Notes under the pieces: model-generated
The model's input: only the letters and a program-made list of their open reading frames with translations
The model's database searches: none
Told to the model about the DNA's origin: nothing
Origin: Piezodorus guildinii
Lineage: Eukaryota; Arthropoda; Insecta; Hemiptera; Pentatomidae
Assembly (NCBI GenBank): GCA_023052935.1
Contig: CM041292.1
Location: 87,465,169 to 87,529,168 of the forward strand
Direction of reading: 5' to 3'
DNA length: 64,000 nucleotides
Shown here: positions 32,725 through 44,435 of the stretch, in pieces
Numbering within the stretch: the first letter of the stretch is position 1
Layout of the letters: the number at the start of each line of letters is the position of its first letter
Position numbers and translations under genes: made by a program

Positions 32725-32971
32725 GGGTCTCCTGTGGTGTGGTGGCTATAAACAGCCTTCTATGCCCAAGGTCGGGGGTTCAAACCTGGTAGGCGTCCCT
32801 AGTTATGCCATCCTTCTGAAGGGACGTAAAAAGTGGTTCTGAGCCTGTGAGATGTCAGGTACTCTGAAATATCCCAATCATAATTAAATCTGGATAGTGC
32901 AAACCCCTGGGACACTGTAGCATCGTAAAATTAGCCACACCACCATAAAATGACGCTAAATGAATAAGCAA
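32725..32971 (+). repeat. SINE family A, copy 6
   Basis: A diverged plus-strand copy from 'gggtctcctgtggtgtggtg' through the B box 'gggttcaaacctgg' to 'gaataagcaaac'. It is flanked by acattaaaatgttt (32711) and acattaaaatattt (32972), a near-perfect target duplication. Confidence 0.85.
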
Positions 32972-32981
32972 ACATTAAAAT

Positions 32982-33469
32982 ATTTTATAAGCTAAAATTT
33001 CTCTTGGCTTAAAAATGTTCACAGCATTTCACGAAAAATACTTTGTTAGCTATAATGCTAAGTCGACTTGAATTTCACTAGATTTGGAAAGGAAAACCTT
33101 TAAAGTTGATGACACATCTTCCCCGAGAGCTGTAGAGGAGAGGCTGGATGGTAAAGGCTAAAAAAGAGGAGGATCGCTCTCCTGCAATTAAACCGTCGTA
33201 AAATACTTTTATTTCCCCTGACAGGTGAGCCGTCCCCAGCCAACTACACCTTAACAAATCGTTAATCTTTGACTCCCGACCACGGCCGCAGTAAAAACCA
33301 GCTTTTATGGTTCATTTTTTTATTTTCAAAGCATTAGCCTCCAAAATGCTTTCCAGATATCACCATAAACAAAGAAAGAAAATTGATTTGAGGAGGGATC
33401 GACGAATACAAGTGTGTATTTCATTTTACACCAGTGGTTTGTTTTGGTTTTGTACATTTGCTATGATAT
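32982..33469. other. no recognised gene
   Basis: A somewhat GC-richer patch at 33110-33300 has no readable frame. Confidence 0.45.
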
Positions 33470-34077
33470 TAAAACTAGCTGTAACGCCCGAGATGTTACA
33501 GCTGCTTTTTCACTAGAATCGGCAGACCGAATACTTTATACCTAGAATTTTTTACTTTTTTATGATTTTCTCAAAAAGTGCTCAAACGATTTTTATTAAA
33601 CTGGCTATAGGGATGTAAAATTTAATGGACTTTAATACCATGTTGGTTTCTTTTTTATAGAAATAGTCTGATAGGTCTTGAATACCGGTATTTTCAATTT
33701 TCTTTCTCAAAGGCACCATTAATCGTTTAGATTTCAATAAAGTAGGCACATCATTTTCTTAGCGTTGATAAATAATAGCTAAATATGCTATTTGAGCGAA
33801 TTTGATAGACAAATGAAGTGGAGAAGTGCAAACATATTTTTTTTATGCAATTTTTGTATTTTTGAACACAAGAAAAATAATATAGACGTATAATATACTG
33901 TTGGATAGCTAAAGATTTTAGAAAACGTATTATCTAATACACGGAATTCTATAAGTAAATGGAGAGTGATGAAAAGCCGATGAAATTCACTGATTGATGG
34001 AGATAAAAATAAAAAGATTATTTAATAAAACACATCCTTCTATTGAAAGTCAATTTAATTATTTGTTTAACAATTTA
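33470..34077 (+). mobile_element. H-family element, copy H4 (lacks its palindrome end)
   Basis: Starts within the family at 'cgcccgagatgttac' and runs through 'tgttggatagctaaagattt' and 'ggagagtgatgaaaag'. It abuts H5 directly, so the two form a tandem pair with H4 cut at both ends. Confidence 0.75.
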
Positions 34078-35060
34078 TTACTTTCACTTACTATATATTG
34101 TAAGGGAAAGTATTGCGATCGTGAAAATTTTCGAATTCCAGTTTTCAACGGAAATACACATTTCAGGGTCCCCTGAGTCCAAATAACCAAGTCCCGCAAA
34201 AAGGTCTGTGTATGTGTGGATGGTAACTCCCGGGCGGAAGCGGTACGTCCTATGAAACTGAAATTTCATATTTAAGATAAGCCCGAGACATTACAAAACC
34301 TTTTTCATCAAAATGAGCTTACCAGAAGAGCCACTTTGTACCATGCATTTTGCACCTTTTTTTTATTTTCTCGGAAACGGTTTCGACGATTTTGATTGAA
34401 CTCGCTTATATCGATGTAAAATTTAATGGGTTTAATATCATGTAGTTTTCATTTTGATTAAAATAGTCTGACTGGGCTTAAATGCCGATATTTTAAATTT
34501 TCTTTCCCTATATATTTCTAAAGTAATTTAAGTTAATAGAGTCGGTAAAACTGATTATTTTAGATAATAAAATTATAGATTTTTTAATAAAACGCATGTT
34601 TCTATAGAAATTCAATTTCAATTAATTCTTAATAGTTTCACGATTTTTTATCAGTTTTCAAGTAATAGTCGTTTTGACAATTTTTTCATTGTATTTTAAA
34701 ATGAGTATAAATCGTATGTTAAGATCTTGATTTGAAAATCTGGCTTTCAATTTTTACAAATTGTAATTGTTAGAAAAGTACTAAATTTAAATTTTTGGTT
34801 CTATTAATTTACATTAGATATATCTATAATATAGCATGTAAAGCAATATTTGGTAAAGCATTAGAATGAATTTATAAGAACGGACCGTTGAAGCTATGTT
34901 AGATAAAAATTATTGCGTAATAATAATTTATTTGTAGATTATTAGATGTGAAACAATTGTTTCTATCGAAACTCAATTTAATTTTTTTACGTGTTAACTT
35001 AATTCGAAAATTCCGAAATTGATTTTAACAACGGAGTTAAGTGATCAGGGAACCTAAGTT
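34078..35060 (+). mobile_element. H-family element, copy H5
   Basis: Begins 'actttcacttactatatatt' with the palindrome, then 'gtattgcgatcgtgaaaat', and extends to 'aacaacggagttaagtga'. Long similarity to H7 and H1. The internal GT-rich site here is short ('gtctgtgtatgtgtgg'). Confidence 0.83.
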
Positions 35061-37162
35061 GCGAAGATCAGTTTTATTTTTATGATTTCGTTGTTAATTG
35101 GATTTTCCAATAAATATAAAAGCTATTCATTAACGTTTTTGTCAGCGAAGTAGAGTTATAAATTTTTTAGGAGAAAAACAAATTTGTATTCATAGTTATT
35201 ACTATTCGTCGCCATATGGCTAATAATAGCATTGCTTCGTACAATATTCACAGAAAAAAAGCTAAAGTCTATTACAAAAATAAAAATAAAACAATATATA
35301 TAATTACAAAAATAAAATATATAAATAAAATAACGCTGATAACTTTACAATAAATATGTTTTAAGTTTTTTTTAAAAATCTATTTAAACTTGTTTTCCGT
35401 TGTTGTCTGTGTTCGATGTTGATACTATATTTACTGACGATCAAAATTTCGATCGTGTGAGCATTGTCATTTTATTTTAATATATTAAAATTAAATTAAA
35501 TTGGACGATTTAAAATGGATTGACCCGTACACATGCCCCTCTAGTATATATAATTTAATATTTTTTAGGAGCGCAAAATGTTTCAAACTAAGTAAAACAT
35601 ATATTTTAACGCAATATTATTTGAATATATGTATTTCTTTTACAAATAATAAATTAAAATTACATTGGGACACGCAAAGGAATATCTGTATTAATTTAAA
35701 ATATTTTTTTATAATAATACCGTAGTTGATTTGATAAGATTGGATTCTGCCCATTGATCTCTGTATCTAATGATAGCATATCTAGTCATCGGTCTAATTA
35801 TATCTAATATACATACGTCTCTTATCACATTGACTTATATTTGGGTCTGAACTAAATTCTTTTTCAATCACTATTAAACAAATATTATACTTAAAACTAG
35901 CATTTTTCTTGCTAAAAGCATCAGAGTCAGATTACAAATAATTTTTAACCTGCTCAATTTTGAATTGTCAACTGTTAAGATCACTGAAGAAAAATGCTCT
36001 GGATGTTTAAAGTTATACGATCCAAGACAAGTATAATCAAAATATCTAGGAAAAACAACAAATCGCCGAATTAAAAAAAAAGAACCCTTGAAAATAAGAA
36101 TCTTCTTTTAAGGGATTCGATTGATAATTAACCAACAGGAAATTAAATACATAATGGAAAAAAAATAATATATGTACCATCGAAATCGAACCAGAATTAG
36201 CAAAGATGTAGGTAGCGTATTGATCTTGAAATTGAAACTTGAAATTTATGTATCTTTAATTATTAACTGTATGCTCAATAAAAAGATAAATTAATTACTA
36301 AAGTGTATATTAATAAATATTAATTTTGACTAATATCAATTAAGATGTAACGTATATATTTTTATCAGTCTTTAATCCAAAAATATATGAAAAGTTATGT
36401 GAACAGAAACACCATATATATATATATATATATTTTTTTTTTGCGGTTTGACTATTCAGAAATATCGAACCATTTTGTAATAATTCAAAAACTGACAATA
36501 ATAATCATTTATTTAATATTAACTACTCTCATGACGGACAATACAAATAGGAAGCTAAATAGAACATAAATGGGAGATCTGCTAACATAAGAAAGTAAAT
36601 TAACATAGCCAGGAAATAGTTACCGCTCTCTATCGTTCTTCTCCATGTAATTTTCTCGTTACGTTATCGATAGGCAATATAATAGTTGCCTATTTTTTAT
36701 TTTAGAGTTGTAAATGTTGACATTAAGTGAAAACACATTTAAACGGAAATGGGGTTTTCTCGACAGAAAATGTAACGAGTTTATTTACGGAAATGTATTT
36801 TTACAACACAAATATGCTAAAATACAATGTAGCACCACATTTGTAACATTAGGCACTCTAGGATGAAACAATCTATCATCATAACTTAGTATCGAAAATA
36901 TGTGAGATACCTCTCTTCCGAATAATAAGCGAATTGTTCAAGAAATAAACCTGGTAGTGATATTATGTTATTGGAAGCCCAAAGATTCAAAACCTATTAG
37001 TAACTAACCAGCTATTTCCCAAACACATCTTCATATTTATGTTCTGTTTGAACAGGTAAATAGATTATCTTTATTTAATTTTTTTTTTTTTTTAGACCTT
37101 GGCCATTGTACATCGGTATGATTGTGTTCATTTGTATTTATTTAATTTAAAACTTTTGTTAT
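35061..37162. other. no recognised gene
   Basis: About 2.1 kb of AT-rich DNA with a short (AT)n near 36412-36431. Nothing coding is identified. Confidence 0.45.
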
Positions 37163-37177
37163 TATATATCTTTATTT

Positions 37178-37455
37178 GTTTGTTTATTTATTTAACGTCA
37201 CTTTATGCTACTATGGCTAATCGGACGATGCTACAGTGGGAGTCCTAAATTTTGCCTATCCAGGTTTTATTACCTGAGATCTCACCCGAGTACCTGACAT
37301 CTCACAGGCTCGGGACCACCATTTAACGTCCCCTCCGAAGGACGGCGTAACTAAGGATTTTTTACTCCCATTAAAATATCCTAGGACCACCTGCGGGTTT
37401 GAACCCGTGACCTTTAGCATGGGAGGCTGCTACGCTAGCCACCCAGATACAAGTG
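37178..37455 (-). repeat. SINE family A, copy 7
   Basis: A full minus-strand copy with a perfect 15-bp target duplication, tatatatctttattt, at 37163-37177 and 37456-37470. The head has 'gggtttgaacccgtgacc' (B-box region). One of the best-preserved copies. Confidence 0.95.
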
Positions 37456-37499
37456 TATATATCTTTATTTTATTTATTTTTTTAAGTAATTTGATTTTT

Positions 37500-37617
37500 C
37501 TGTAATTTATACTGTAAATATTGTATGAATGTGATCTTACAACCCTATTATTATTGTCCATTGTGACAATTATAGTATATCTGAATAAATGAATAATAAA
37601 AAAAAAAAAAAAAAAAA
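37500..37617 (+). repeat. Possible LINE 3' end, copy 2, with poly(A)
   Basis: 'tgtaaatattgtatgaatgt' and what follows resemble 31840-31975, ending with an A run at about 37598-37617. Confidence 0.4.
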
Positions 37618-38029
37618 TTGACCATGGTGACTTCATTCTCGAATAACAATAGCTAAATATCTTCTTTAATGATTTTATCCAAATTAGTTATTTTATTTTT
37701 ATTAATTGCCTTAAGACAAATATTAACCTTCATAAAAATGGTTTCTAATTATAAACGTCGTATTTATCTTAAAAGAAACTGTATAAGGGATTTTGATGCG
37801 GTCTATTCCTTCGGTGCTGCTCGCTATCTCTTACTATCGGGGTTCAAGGGTCTTACCATATCTCATTAAATTTACATAAACCGAGGCGATGTCTCCCTTC
37901 TACGCACTCTAAAATTTAAATTGTATTTATATATTTCTTAAGTTACATATTCTTAATTATACTAATAGATTATGAGTTATTAAAACCAAAAATAAACAAA
38001 ATATGTAATTGGATATAATTAAATGTATT

Positions 38030-38305
38030 GGAGGTTACCTATGTTGTAATGACTAGCATAATATCCTTCTATGATCGCGGATCAAATCCGGCAGACGTTC
38101 TTCGGATTTTTCAAAGGGAGTAAAAAATACTTGGTTATGCTATCTTTATAGGGCACGTAAAAGGGTCGTACCGAGTTTGTGCAATGTTTGCAAAATCCCT
38201 GTTATAATTAAAGCTAGATGGACAAAATTTAGGAACCCCACTATAGCATCATTCGATTAGCCACGGTACCATAAAATGGGATTAAAACAAAAAATAAACA
38301 AACTA
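38030..38305 (+). repeat. SINE family A, copy 8 (old)
   Basis: A strongly diverged plus-strand copy: 'atgactagcataatatcct', a decayed B box 'cggatcaaatccggc', 'gggagtaaaaaatactt' and 'agcatcattcgattagccac'. Confidence 0.75.
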
Positions 38306-39639
38306 AATGCACGTACTTATCAGGCCACCGTATGGACTCAAGCCAATTATTTAAAAAATGTTTTTATATTAAATTTATAAATATAAACTAACTGACAAAT
38401 GAGCTAGATGATGAATCGGAAACCACATTATTTTACTTAATATTTAAAAAGAAAGAAACAGTTAAGGAAAAAATATAAACAAATATTTCCTAGAGAAAGG
38501 TGGATCTATAAATCGCAGAACTGTCAAATGATTTTGAAATATTGAAAAATAAAATGTATACTCAAAACTTGATTAATTGTCCCTGACACAGGGAGCATAT
38601 ACCGTATTGTAACCACATTAGAATCATGACTAGAAAGTACGCAGCTCATACCGTAGTTTTGTGAGGCTGATGACTTAGCAGAGGTCGTCAATGATTTATG
38701 ATAATTAGACATGTTCTTGATGTGATAGTTGCCTATTAGATTTTCATTATGTTTGGGTTTGTTTAAGATGGTACGTAAACTAATCACCTGTCTAGAATAC
38801 ATACAGACTGACATACATATACTCGGTGTTTCATAAATGTCTCATCATAGTGTGAGAGCAGATACTACATCTTAGGTGAAACAAAAATGTTCATAGTCTG
38901 CTTCTCACTTGTTATCAATGGTTTCCATCACAACAACTTAAATATATCTACTTGATGTGCACGCACAGAAAAAAAAGTGGTATCAAATGAAAGAAGAGAA
39001 AATTTTCAAGAAGATTGAGAAGTCAAATCAATAAAAGAAAATAAGTGTTGCAAAAAAGTCATGCAGAAAATTAAATTTTAATATTTCTTAAAATGTTCGG
39101 ACATTTTAAGGAGTTTTAAGGTTCTACCCATGTATGGCTCACGTAGCCGATCCGGAAATAAAGAATAAAGTAAAGTAAAGTAAGGTTCTGGTTTTAGATT
39201 TTTCGGATCTCAGAAAAAAAAACGTCTTTATTTAATTAGGTTAAAAATGGTGCAAAATGAGCCTATCTTTATTGGCCAATCAAGGAAGGGAGGAGGCAAG
39301 AATTAAAAAAAAAACATCTGTCAGTCATAGGCACTGCCAGTAGAAGTCAAGACTTAAAACTCTCAAATATATTCATCTAATTTCTAAATCTATCTATCTA
39401 AATCTATTATATAGCTTTTTATTAATCGAAATACACCCACCGTATGAACAAAGTAATTTAAATATAATAGTTACAATACCCTTATTGAGGATGTATGGTC
39501 GATTGTTAAAATTCTCAAAGGTAGAAATAATCGTGAATCAGTCCTGTGAAAAATATATTCATTTTTCCGAGTTGGTAAAATTAAAATATTTTTACGATAA
39601 GTCTTTGATACATTTTTTTAATTTATTTAATTTTTAGAA
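38306..39639. other. no recognised gene
   Basis: A 96-codon minus-strand frame at 38524-38814 is unrecognised. Near 39120-39187 'cgtagccgatccggaaataa' followed by (TAAAG)n could be a LINE 3' tail. Confidence 0.4.
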
Positions 39640-39680
39640 ATCACTACGTTTCAGCCTCTAGGACCATTTTCAAGTATCTG
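39640..39680 (-). ncRNA. Degraded hammerhead-like relic
   Basis: On the minus strand 'CTTGAAAATGGTCC' is followed by 'TAGAGGCTGAAACGTAG'. The layout (CTGANGA-like core, GGTCC/GGCT hairpin, GAAAC) fits a hammerhead, but the first core is mutated. A relic of a second Penelope-like type is one reading. Confidence 0.35.
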
Positions 39681-40241
39681 TAAACAATTAATTTTTACTT
39701 AGTATGTGTCAATGTAAGCCGAAACTAGACCTCATAACAAATATAGCATCTAATGTCGACTTAAATATCACCTAATATGTGTCTTTATGCTGAAAAGCTT
39801 CGGTATCTCATTACAAAGGTTTCAGGCTGGGAGAGGAAAAGAGACTAAGAAAAAATGTCGTATTAGCAACATTCAAGTTTTACGAGGTCCATTTGTCAGC
39901 GATATGAAAATAAATGAAAGGATTATGGGATTTTACAAGGTTTCATCAATTTCTTTAGCAAATAAGTTATTTATGAGCACATTATTTCATAAAATGTCTT
40001 ACGACTTCAAAGCAAAGCAATTATTATAGGGATAAATAAACTTCTGAGCACGTTTTCAAAGGAGAGTAAACTGAGATCACCCTGCATTAGTTCATACGTT
40101 CTTTTAAACTCTTCAATTAAGTTTTTTTTTTTTTTTCACTTAGGTAAGCCAGTGAACGTTCTTTTTTTGAGTTAATTGATGTAGTCATTAATTTATTTTG
40201 GTTTCAGTTTAAATCCTAAAAGAACGATTCTGCTGTATTAA

Positions 40242-40433
40242 CTAGGGAATTTCACTGTTTTCGATCCGGATATGTAATACACTTGCGAATGGCAAAGGCT
40301 GCCGAGGGTTGATTATAGGCTCTGAATCAGGAGGTGGAAATCCGTAGGAGAATATCCCGCGAAAGCAGTTTATTAAGTTACGGCCGGCATAAAACAATCC
40401 AACTGCTTCCATAGCCTCCAGCAGAACAAACAA
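40242..40433 (-). CDS. Unidentified short reading frame
   Basis: A 63-codon frame with a non-repetitive look (LLEAMEAVGLFYAGRNLINC, FPPPDSEP). It is GC-richer than its flanks. No family is recognised; it could be an exon or a transposon fragment. Confidence 0.2.
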   Translation of the reverse strand: MFVLLEAMEAVGLFYAGRNLINCFRGIFSYGFPPPDSEPIINPRQPLPFASVLHIRIENSEIP

Positions 40434-40849
40434 ATCACCTAGTGACGTTTCACTACCGATAAACTCTTTCCTAAGTGTTGTATAAATTTTCGAATAATAA
40501 AACGACTACTCAATATCTTTGGGAATAAAATCTGCGGTTTGGGCTGACCTTATATTTTAACCATAATAGAATGTATCCTGAAATCATCAGTCCGGAAATT
40601 CCATCTTTAACATTAAAAAAAAAATTAAATTAGTAACAAAATTATAATATTATTGAATTTAATTATTGTACTAAGGCGGTGTATTCTGTATTCCTCCTTA
40701 ACTCAACAAGCGAATGAAGACATCGCAGAAGATCGCCTTTTCTCTAGATGGTTTTTTTTTATCCAGCATATTTTCTTGATGTTTTATTACATAAATTTGG
40801 AGGTTAAAAAAAATATTTGTATTATAGTAGGTGTGAGCAACTTGCTTAA

Positions 40850-41345
40850 TATGATCGATTTAGGTGGACAAAATTCTGAAACTTATTCTGTACATATTTA
40901 ACCTTTGGGATCCCAAGATACAGAAAAGATATGAAAAAAAAATTATAAAAACTAATTAATTTTTTGGCACGATTGGCGAGCGCACATTGGTCAAACATCA
41001 ACTTTATTTGCTAAAATCTAAAACTTCCCTACATTTTACGTTTGAAGTCCCAGAATACGGAAAATAATACAAAAAATCTAATTATGGCTTGCAAACCTGC
41101 TAATAGATGTGTTTATATCATTAAGGGAACTCATCATTTTAAAACTTTTGATTCGGAGGGTTGTGTTTGAAAAAAATTATTTATCACGCAAAACGCAAAA
41201 AATCTTTGTAATATTTAAAGACTAAAAGGACTGATGAAACAAATCCTTGGGGTAACTTGGGGTTTATATAGTTTTTCGTTATTGAATAGGGACATACATT
41301 TAAAATTAACTCTACAGGTAGATTGCAATGTATATGGGTCAATCC
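40850..41345. repeat. Dispersed repeat R, copy 2
   Basis: Matches 24809-25330 in the same orientation over about 500 bp, with small insertions and deletions. Similarity stops near 'gattgcaatgtatat'. Confidence 0.75.
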
Positions 41346-42485
41346 ATTCGAAATCGTCCAGAACTTGCCGCTCGACATTTTTGGTTTACGTGATTTTTTG
41401 ACCAGTTATTCTCTATCCTTACGTGAATATAAAACCATTAATAAAAATATTTTCTAACCAATAATTTTAGTGTTGCAGCTGTTTTAAGTCAGCTTCACGG
41501 TCAAAAACATGAGATGGAAAAATCTTTCTAATTTCTGTAAATTTTTAGATATCAAATCAAAACATAAATTAACAATAAGAACACGACATGCTTTGTACTT
41601 TTTGTCCGCATGACTCATTTAATAAATACTAAAGAAAGTTGTTTAAAAAATGACTAAAAAACGAGATAAAAGTATATTAAGGAAAAGAGACTCACCTTTG
41701 ATTATTTTTTATTTTATAGCTTAGTCATAGTCCTACTTGCTGTAAAAATTTCGATCTTGAGAACATAGTCTTTCTTGTATATGAATTTTCAAAATTGGCG
41801 AAAATCCATTTTTCGCGATGTTTACACGGAAATATCTCAAAAGGGATTCAGTGAAAAATTATGAAACTTTAACAGATTACTCATCTATATGATGAGTTTA
41901 TGTGATATAAATTTTGTCTTTGAGACTAAGCTGGTTCCCGAGTTATAAAATTCTCTTAACTGTTAAAATAACGTTTTCATTAAAAAATATTAACTCCGGT
42001 AATTTTGCATATTTAAGAACCCAACAAAAACTATATTGATGATGAGAAGTATTTTAGTTCTTAGAACACATTACCTAAATAGCCAAGAAAATGGCTTAAG
42101 AAAATCACGAATAATTACATCAACTGAAATCTTTGGCGCGCTATGACAAGGGAGGTTAGAAATGATTTTCACGTTTAATCATTTTTCCTTATATACCCCT
42201 TATATAAGGTGCTGTGGTTATGTTTTGGCTATGATTGTATTTCAGTTGAGGTTTGTTCTTGGAGTACTTCCTGCTACTTTGGTAGGTAACCAGGATTTCA
42301 ATGTACCTAATTACTGATTTTTTTGCAAGGATTAAATCAAAGTTTGACAGAAATTACGTAAAAATCTCTACCACAGGCTTTTTCCATCATAAGAAGTGAT
42401 ATTTTATTTTTAGGAAGTGTAAAAATGTTCACCGAAGCTTATTTTAAGATTGTTATTACCGTGTCAATGTTTATTGAGGTGCGAG
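41346..42485. other. no recognised gene
   Basis: Sequence with many short AT-rich frames. No motif was identified. Confidence 0.4.
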
Positions 42486-42767
42486 ATGTTTGCTTATCCG
42501 CTTCCAGCCATCATCGCACGGGATATTTTGCTTAAATTAACACCTTGCGTGAGACTCACTCGCGTGCTGTATAGCCTCGAAATATTTATTCGATGGAATA
42601 ATCTCGATTTCCAAATGCTGTTTATTAATAATACCCGACTCCCGTTTGACCAAATCAAGTTATACAACCTGTCGGAAGTTTTGAAATACATATGCAACTC
42701 AAGGTTAATAAGTAGTTTGAGAGATGTAAATAGGCCTATAATTCTCGACTGTCTATTATTAAATTAA
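42486..42767 (+). CDS. Orphan reading frame, 93 codons
   Basis: Starts MFAYPLPAIIARDILLKL and ends in IILDCLLLN, then TAA. Codons use varied third positions and the residue mix is protein-like (Leu, Arg, Asn and Asp with few low-complexity runs), unlike most chance frames here. The frame is also open 12 codons further upstream to an earlier ATG. No known domain is seen. It could be an exon, a captured gene or chance. Confidence 0.3.
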   Translation: MFAYPLPAIIARDILLKLTPCVRLTRVLYSLEIFIRWNNLDFQMLFINNTRLPFDQIKLYNLSEVLKYICNSRLISSLRDVNRPIILDCLLLN

Positions 42768-43845
42768 ATTAATAATGTAGTGCCTAAAACAAATTCCCTA
42801 GTTCAATAATTACGAATCTACATTTCCAATATTTCACATTAAAATAACCACTCAAACATTTTTTTATATTATTTACGCTGCTCATTATCAATATCAATTA
42901 ATCATTTTTTTAAATATAGTTAATAAATTAAATATTTTCTATCTAAGTACGCTTTTGGTAACAATGAACTATCGATTCCTAAAAGTATACAAATTTAAAA
43001 TACAAACGACACTACACATAATTTAAACCCCGGTAAGCCGAGGCCAGGACCTACTTACTATCTAATTATTTAAAAAGCTAAAAGGTCATCTCAGAATAAA
43101 CTACAAGAACGAACTATTTATGCTCATAAAAAATAAAAATTATTCTTTAAAAAAATTAAATTATTTCTACGTTTGATTGGTACTTTAAATTTAAGTAAAT
43201 TAAAACAACTTAGTAAAAATATAAACACATTTAATTTTTTTTTAAATATATAAATATAACAAAAACCCTATGTGCGTCCAACCATGTCCATCGTTAAGAA
43301 TTGTTTAAACCTGCCCGACCTTCAAGTATAGCGTATACTGTATACCTTACTCCGTTTCTTTTTCTATGTCACATGAATACAAATTGTATCAGCATTGACT
43401 GTACACCTTATGAACATGTATACAACATTATTATGGAGGAATACACAAGTAAGTCGAAGAAATAACAAATAAATATAATGTTTTGTATTTATTCTCAAAT
43501 AGTGACCATCCTGTTTAAGGCATACAATTTTCTAGATTGTGGTAATAATATTATGAATATATATCTGTTGCAAAGAGTGCTTACATTTAGATTTATGGAC
43601 CGTATTGATTTCTAAAAAATAAAAATGTGTTTAACTTTAATTATACTGCAGTTTAATAATAATGTCCGAATACTTTAGTTTTATAAAACAATCATTTATT
43701 AACTTCTTATCTTTTTTTTAATTTTCATATTTGTTATTCACGCCTGTCAAAAACAATGAGCAAATTTTTTATAGAAACATAAGCATTGATCATGATATGC
43801 GTGGGGAAGGAAAGTGAACAGCTGTGCCCCTTCCTATGCTTTAAT

Positions 43846-44112
43846 TTAGGAGAGAAGTTCTCTCATCCAGCTTATTTTGAGCCTTCTTCTAACAGGCATT
43901 ATAGTTAATGACATGCCCTTAATTAGTCTATGGTCATGTCCATGTAATTTGCTATAAAACACGAATATAGAGTTCGTATTCTTATCTTTAAAAGATAAAA
44001 TACTACTAAATGTGGAATCAAAATAAATTAATAGATCATATGAAATCTGTTCATGCGTCACTTCCAACCGTAATGAATGATCATCTGTAAACATTGGTAC
44101 TAATTGTACCAT
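43846..44112 (-). CDS. Orphan reading frame, 88 codons
   Basis: The minus-strand frame starts MVQLVPMFTDDHSLRLEV and ends RRRLKISWMRELLS. It has a mixed charged and hydrophobic composition with no repeats. No family is recognised. It lies 1.1 kb from the frame at 42486 and converges toward it. Confidence 0.25.
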   Translation of the reverse strand: MVQLVPMFTDDHSLRLEVTHEQISYDLLIYFDSTFSSILSFKDKNTNSIFVFYSKLHGHDHRLIKGMSLTIMPVRRRLKISWMRELLS

Positions 44113-44150
44113 TTAAAAACCTTCTGTTGTGGACTGTATAACAAAAAAAA

Positions 44151-44435
44151 ATCTTTAAATTTAGAATTTACCTAGAATTAGGTATCTCCAAAGTAGTTTA
44201 CAAGAAATTTAAGATTGACTGCTTACCTAGTCGCCTGCTTCCTGACTTCTTGAACAAGCCCAATCTGGCTCGGCAGTCTCCTCCAGCTGCTCTTGGATTT
44301 TCTATTGAAAACTTAGGAGATCGTAAATTCTTGAATTTGAGTCCATCTATCCTGAACGGTAACTTATTTAACCATATATCGTCACGGACTTCAAAATACG
44401 ACCGGGACAAAATCTCAAGTCACACTGACGCTTGA
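44151..44435 (+). CDS. Orphan reading frame, about 94 codons, no clear ATG
   Basis: Open from at least 44151 to TGA at 44433. The better part reads CLPSRLLPDFLNKPN, then LARQSPPAALGFSIENLGDR, and it ends SSHTDA. FSIENL resembles the core of an engrailed-homology-1 type repressor peptide, but that is a short motif and weak evidence. A splice acceptor-like 'ttacctag' at 44223-44230 could start an exon. Unidentified. Confidence 0.25.
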   Translation: MFKFRIYLELGISKVVYKKFKIDCLPSRLLPDFLNKPNLARQSPPAALGFSIENLGDRKFLNLSPSILNGNLFNHISSRTSKYDRDKISSHTDA

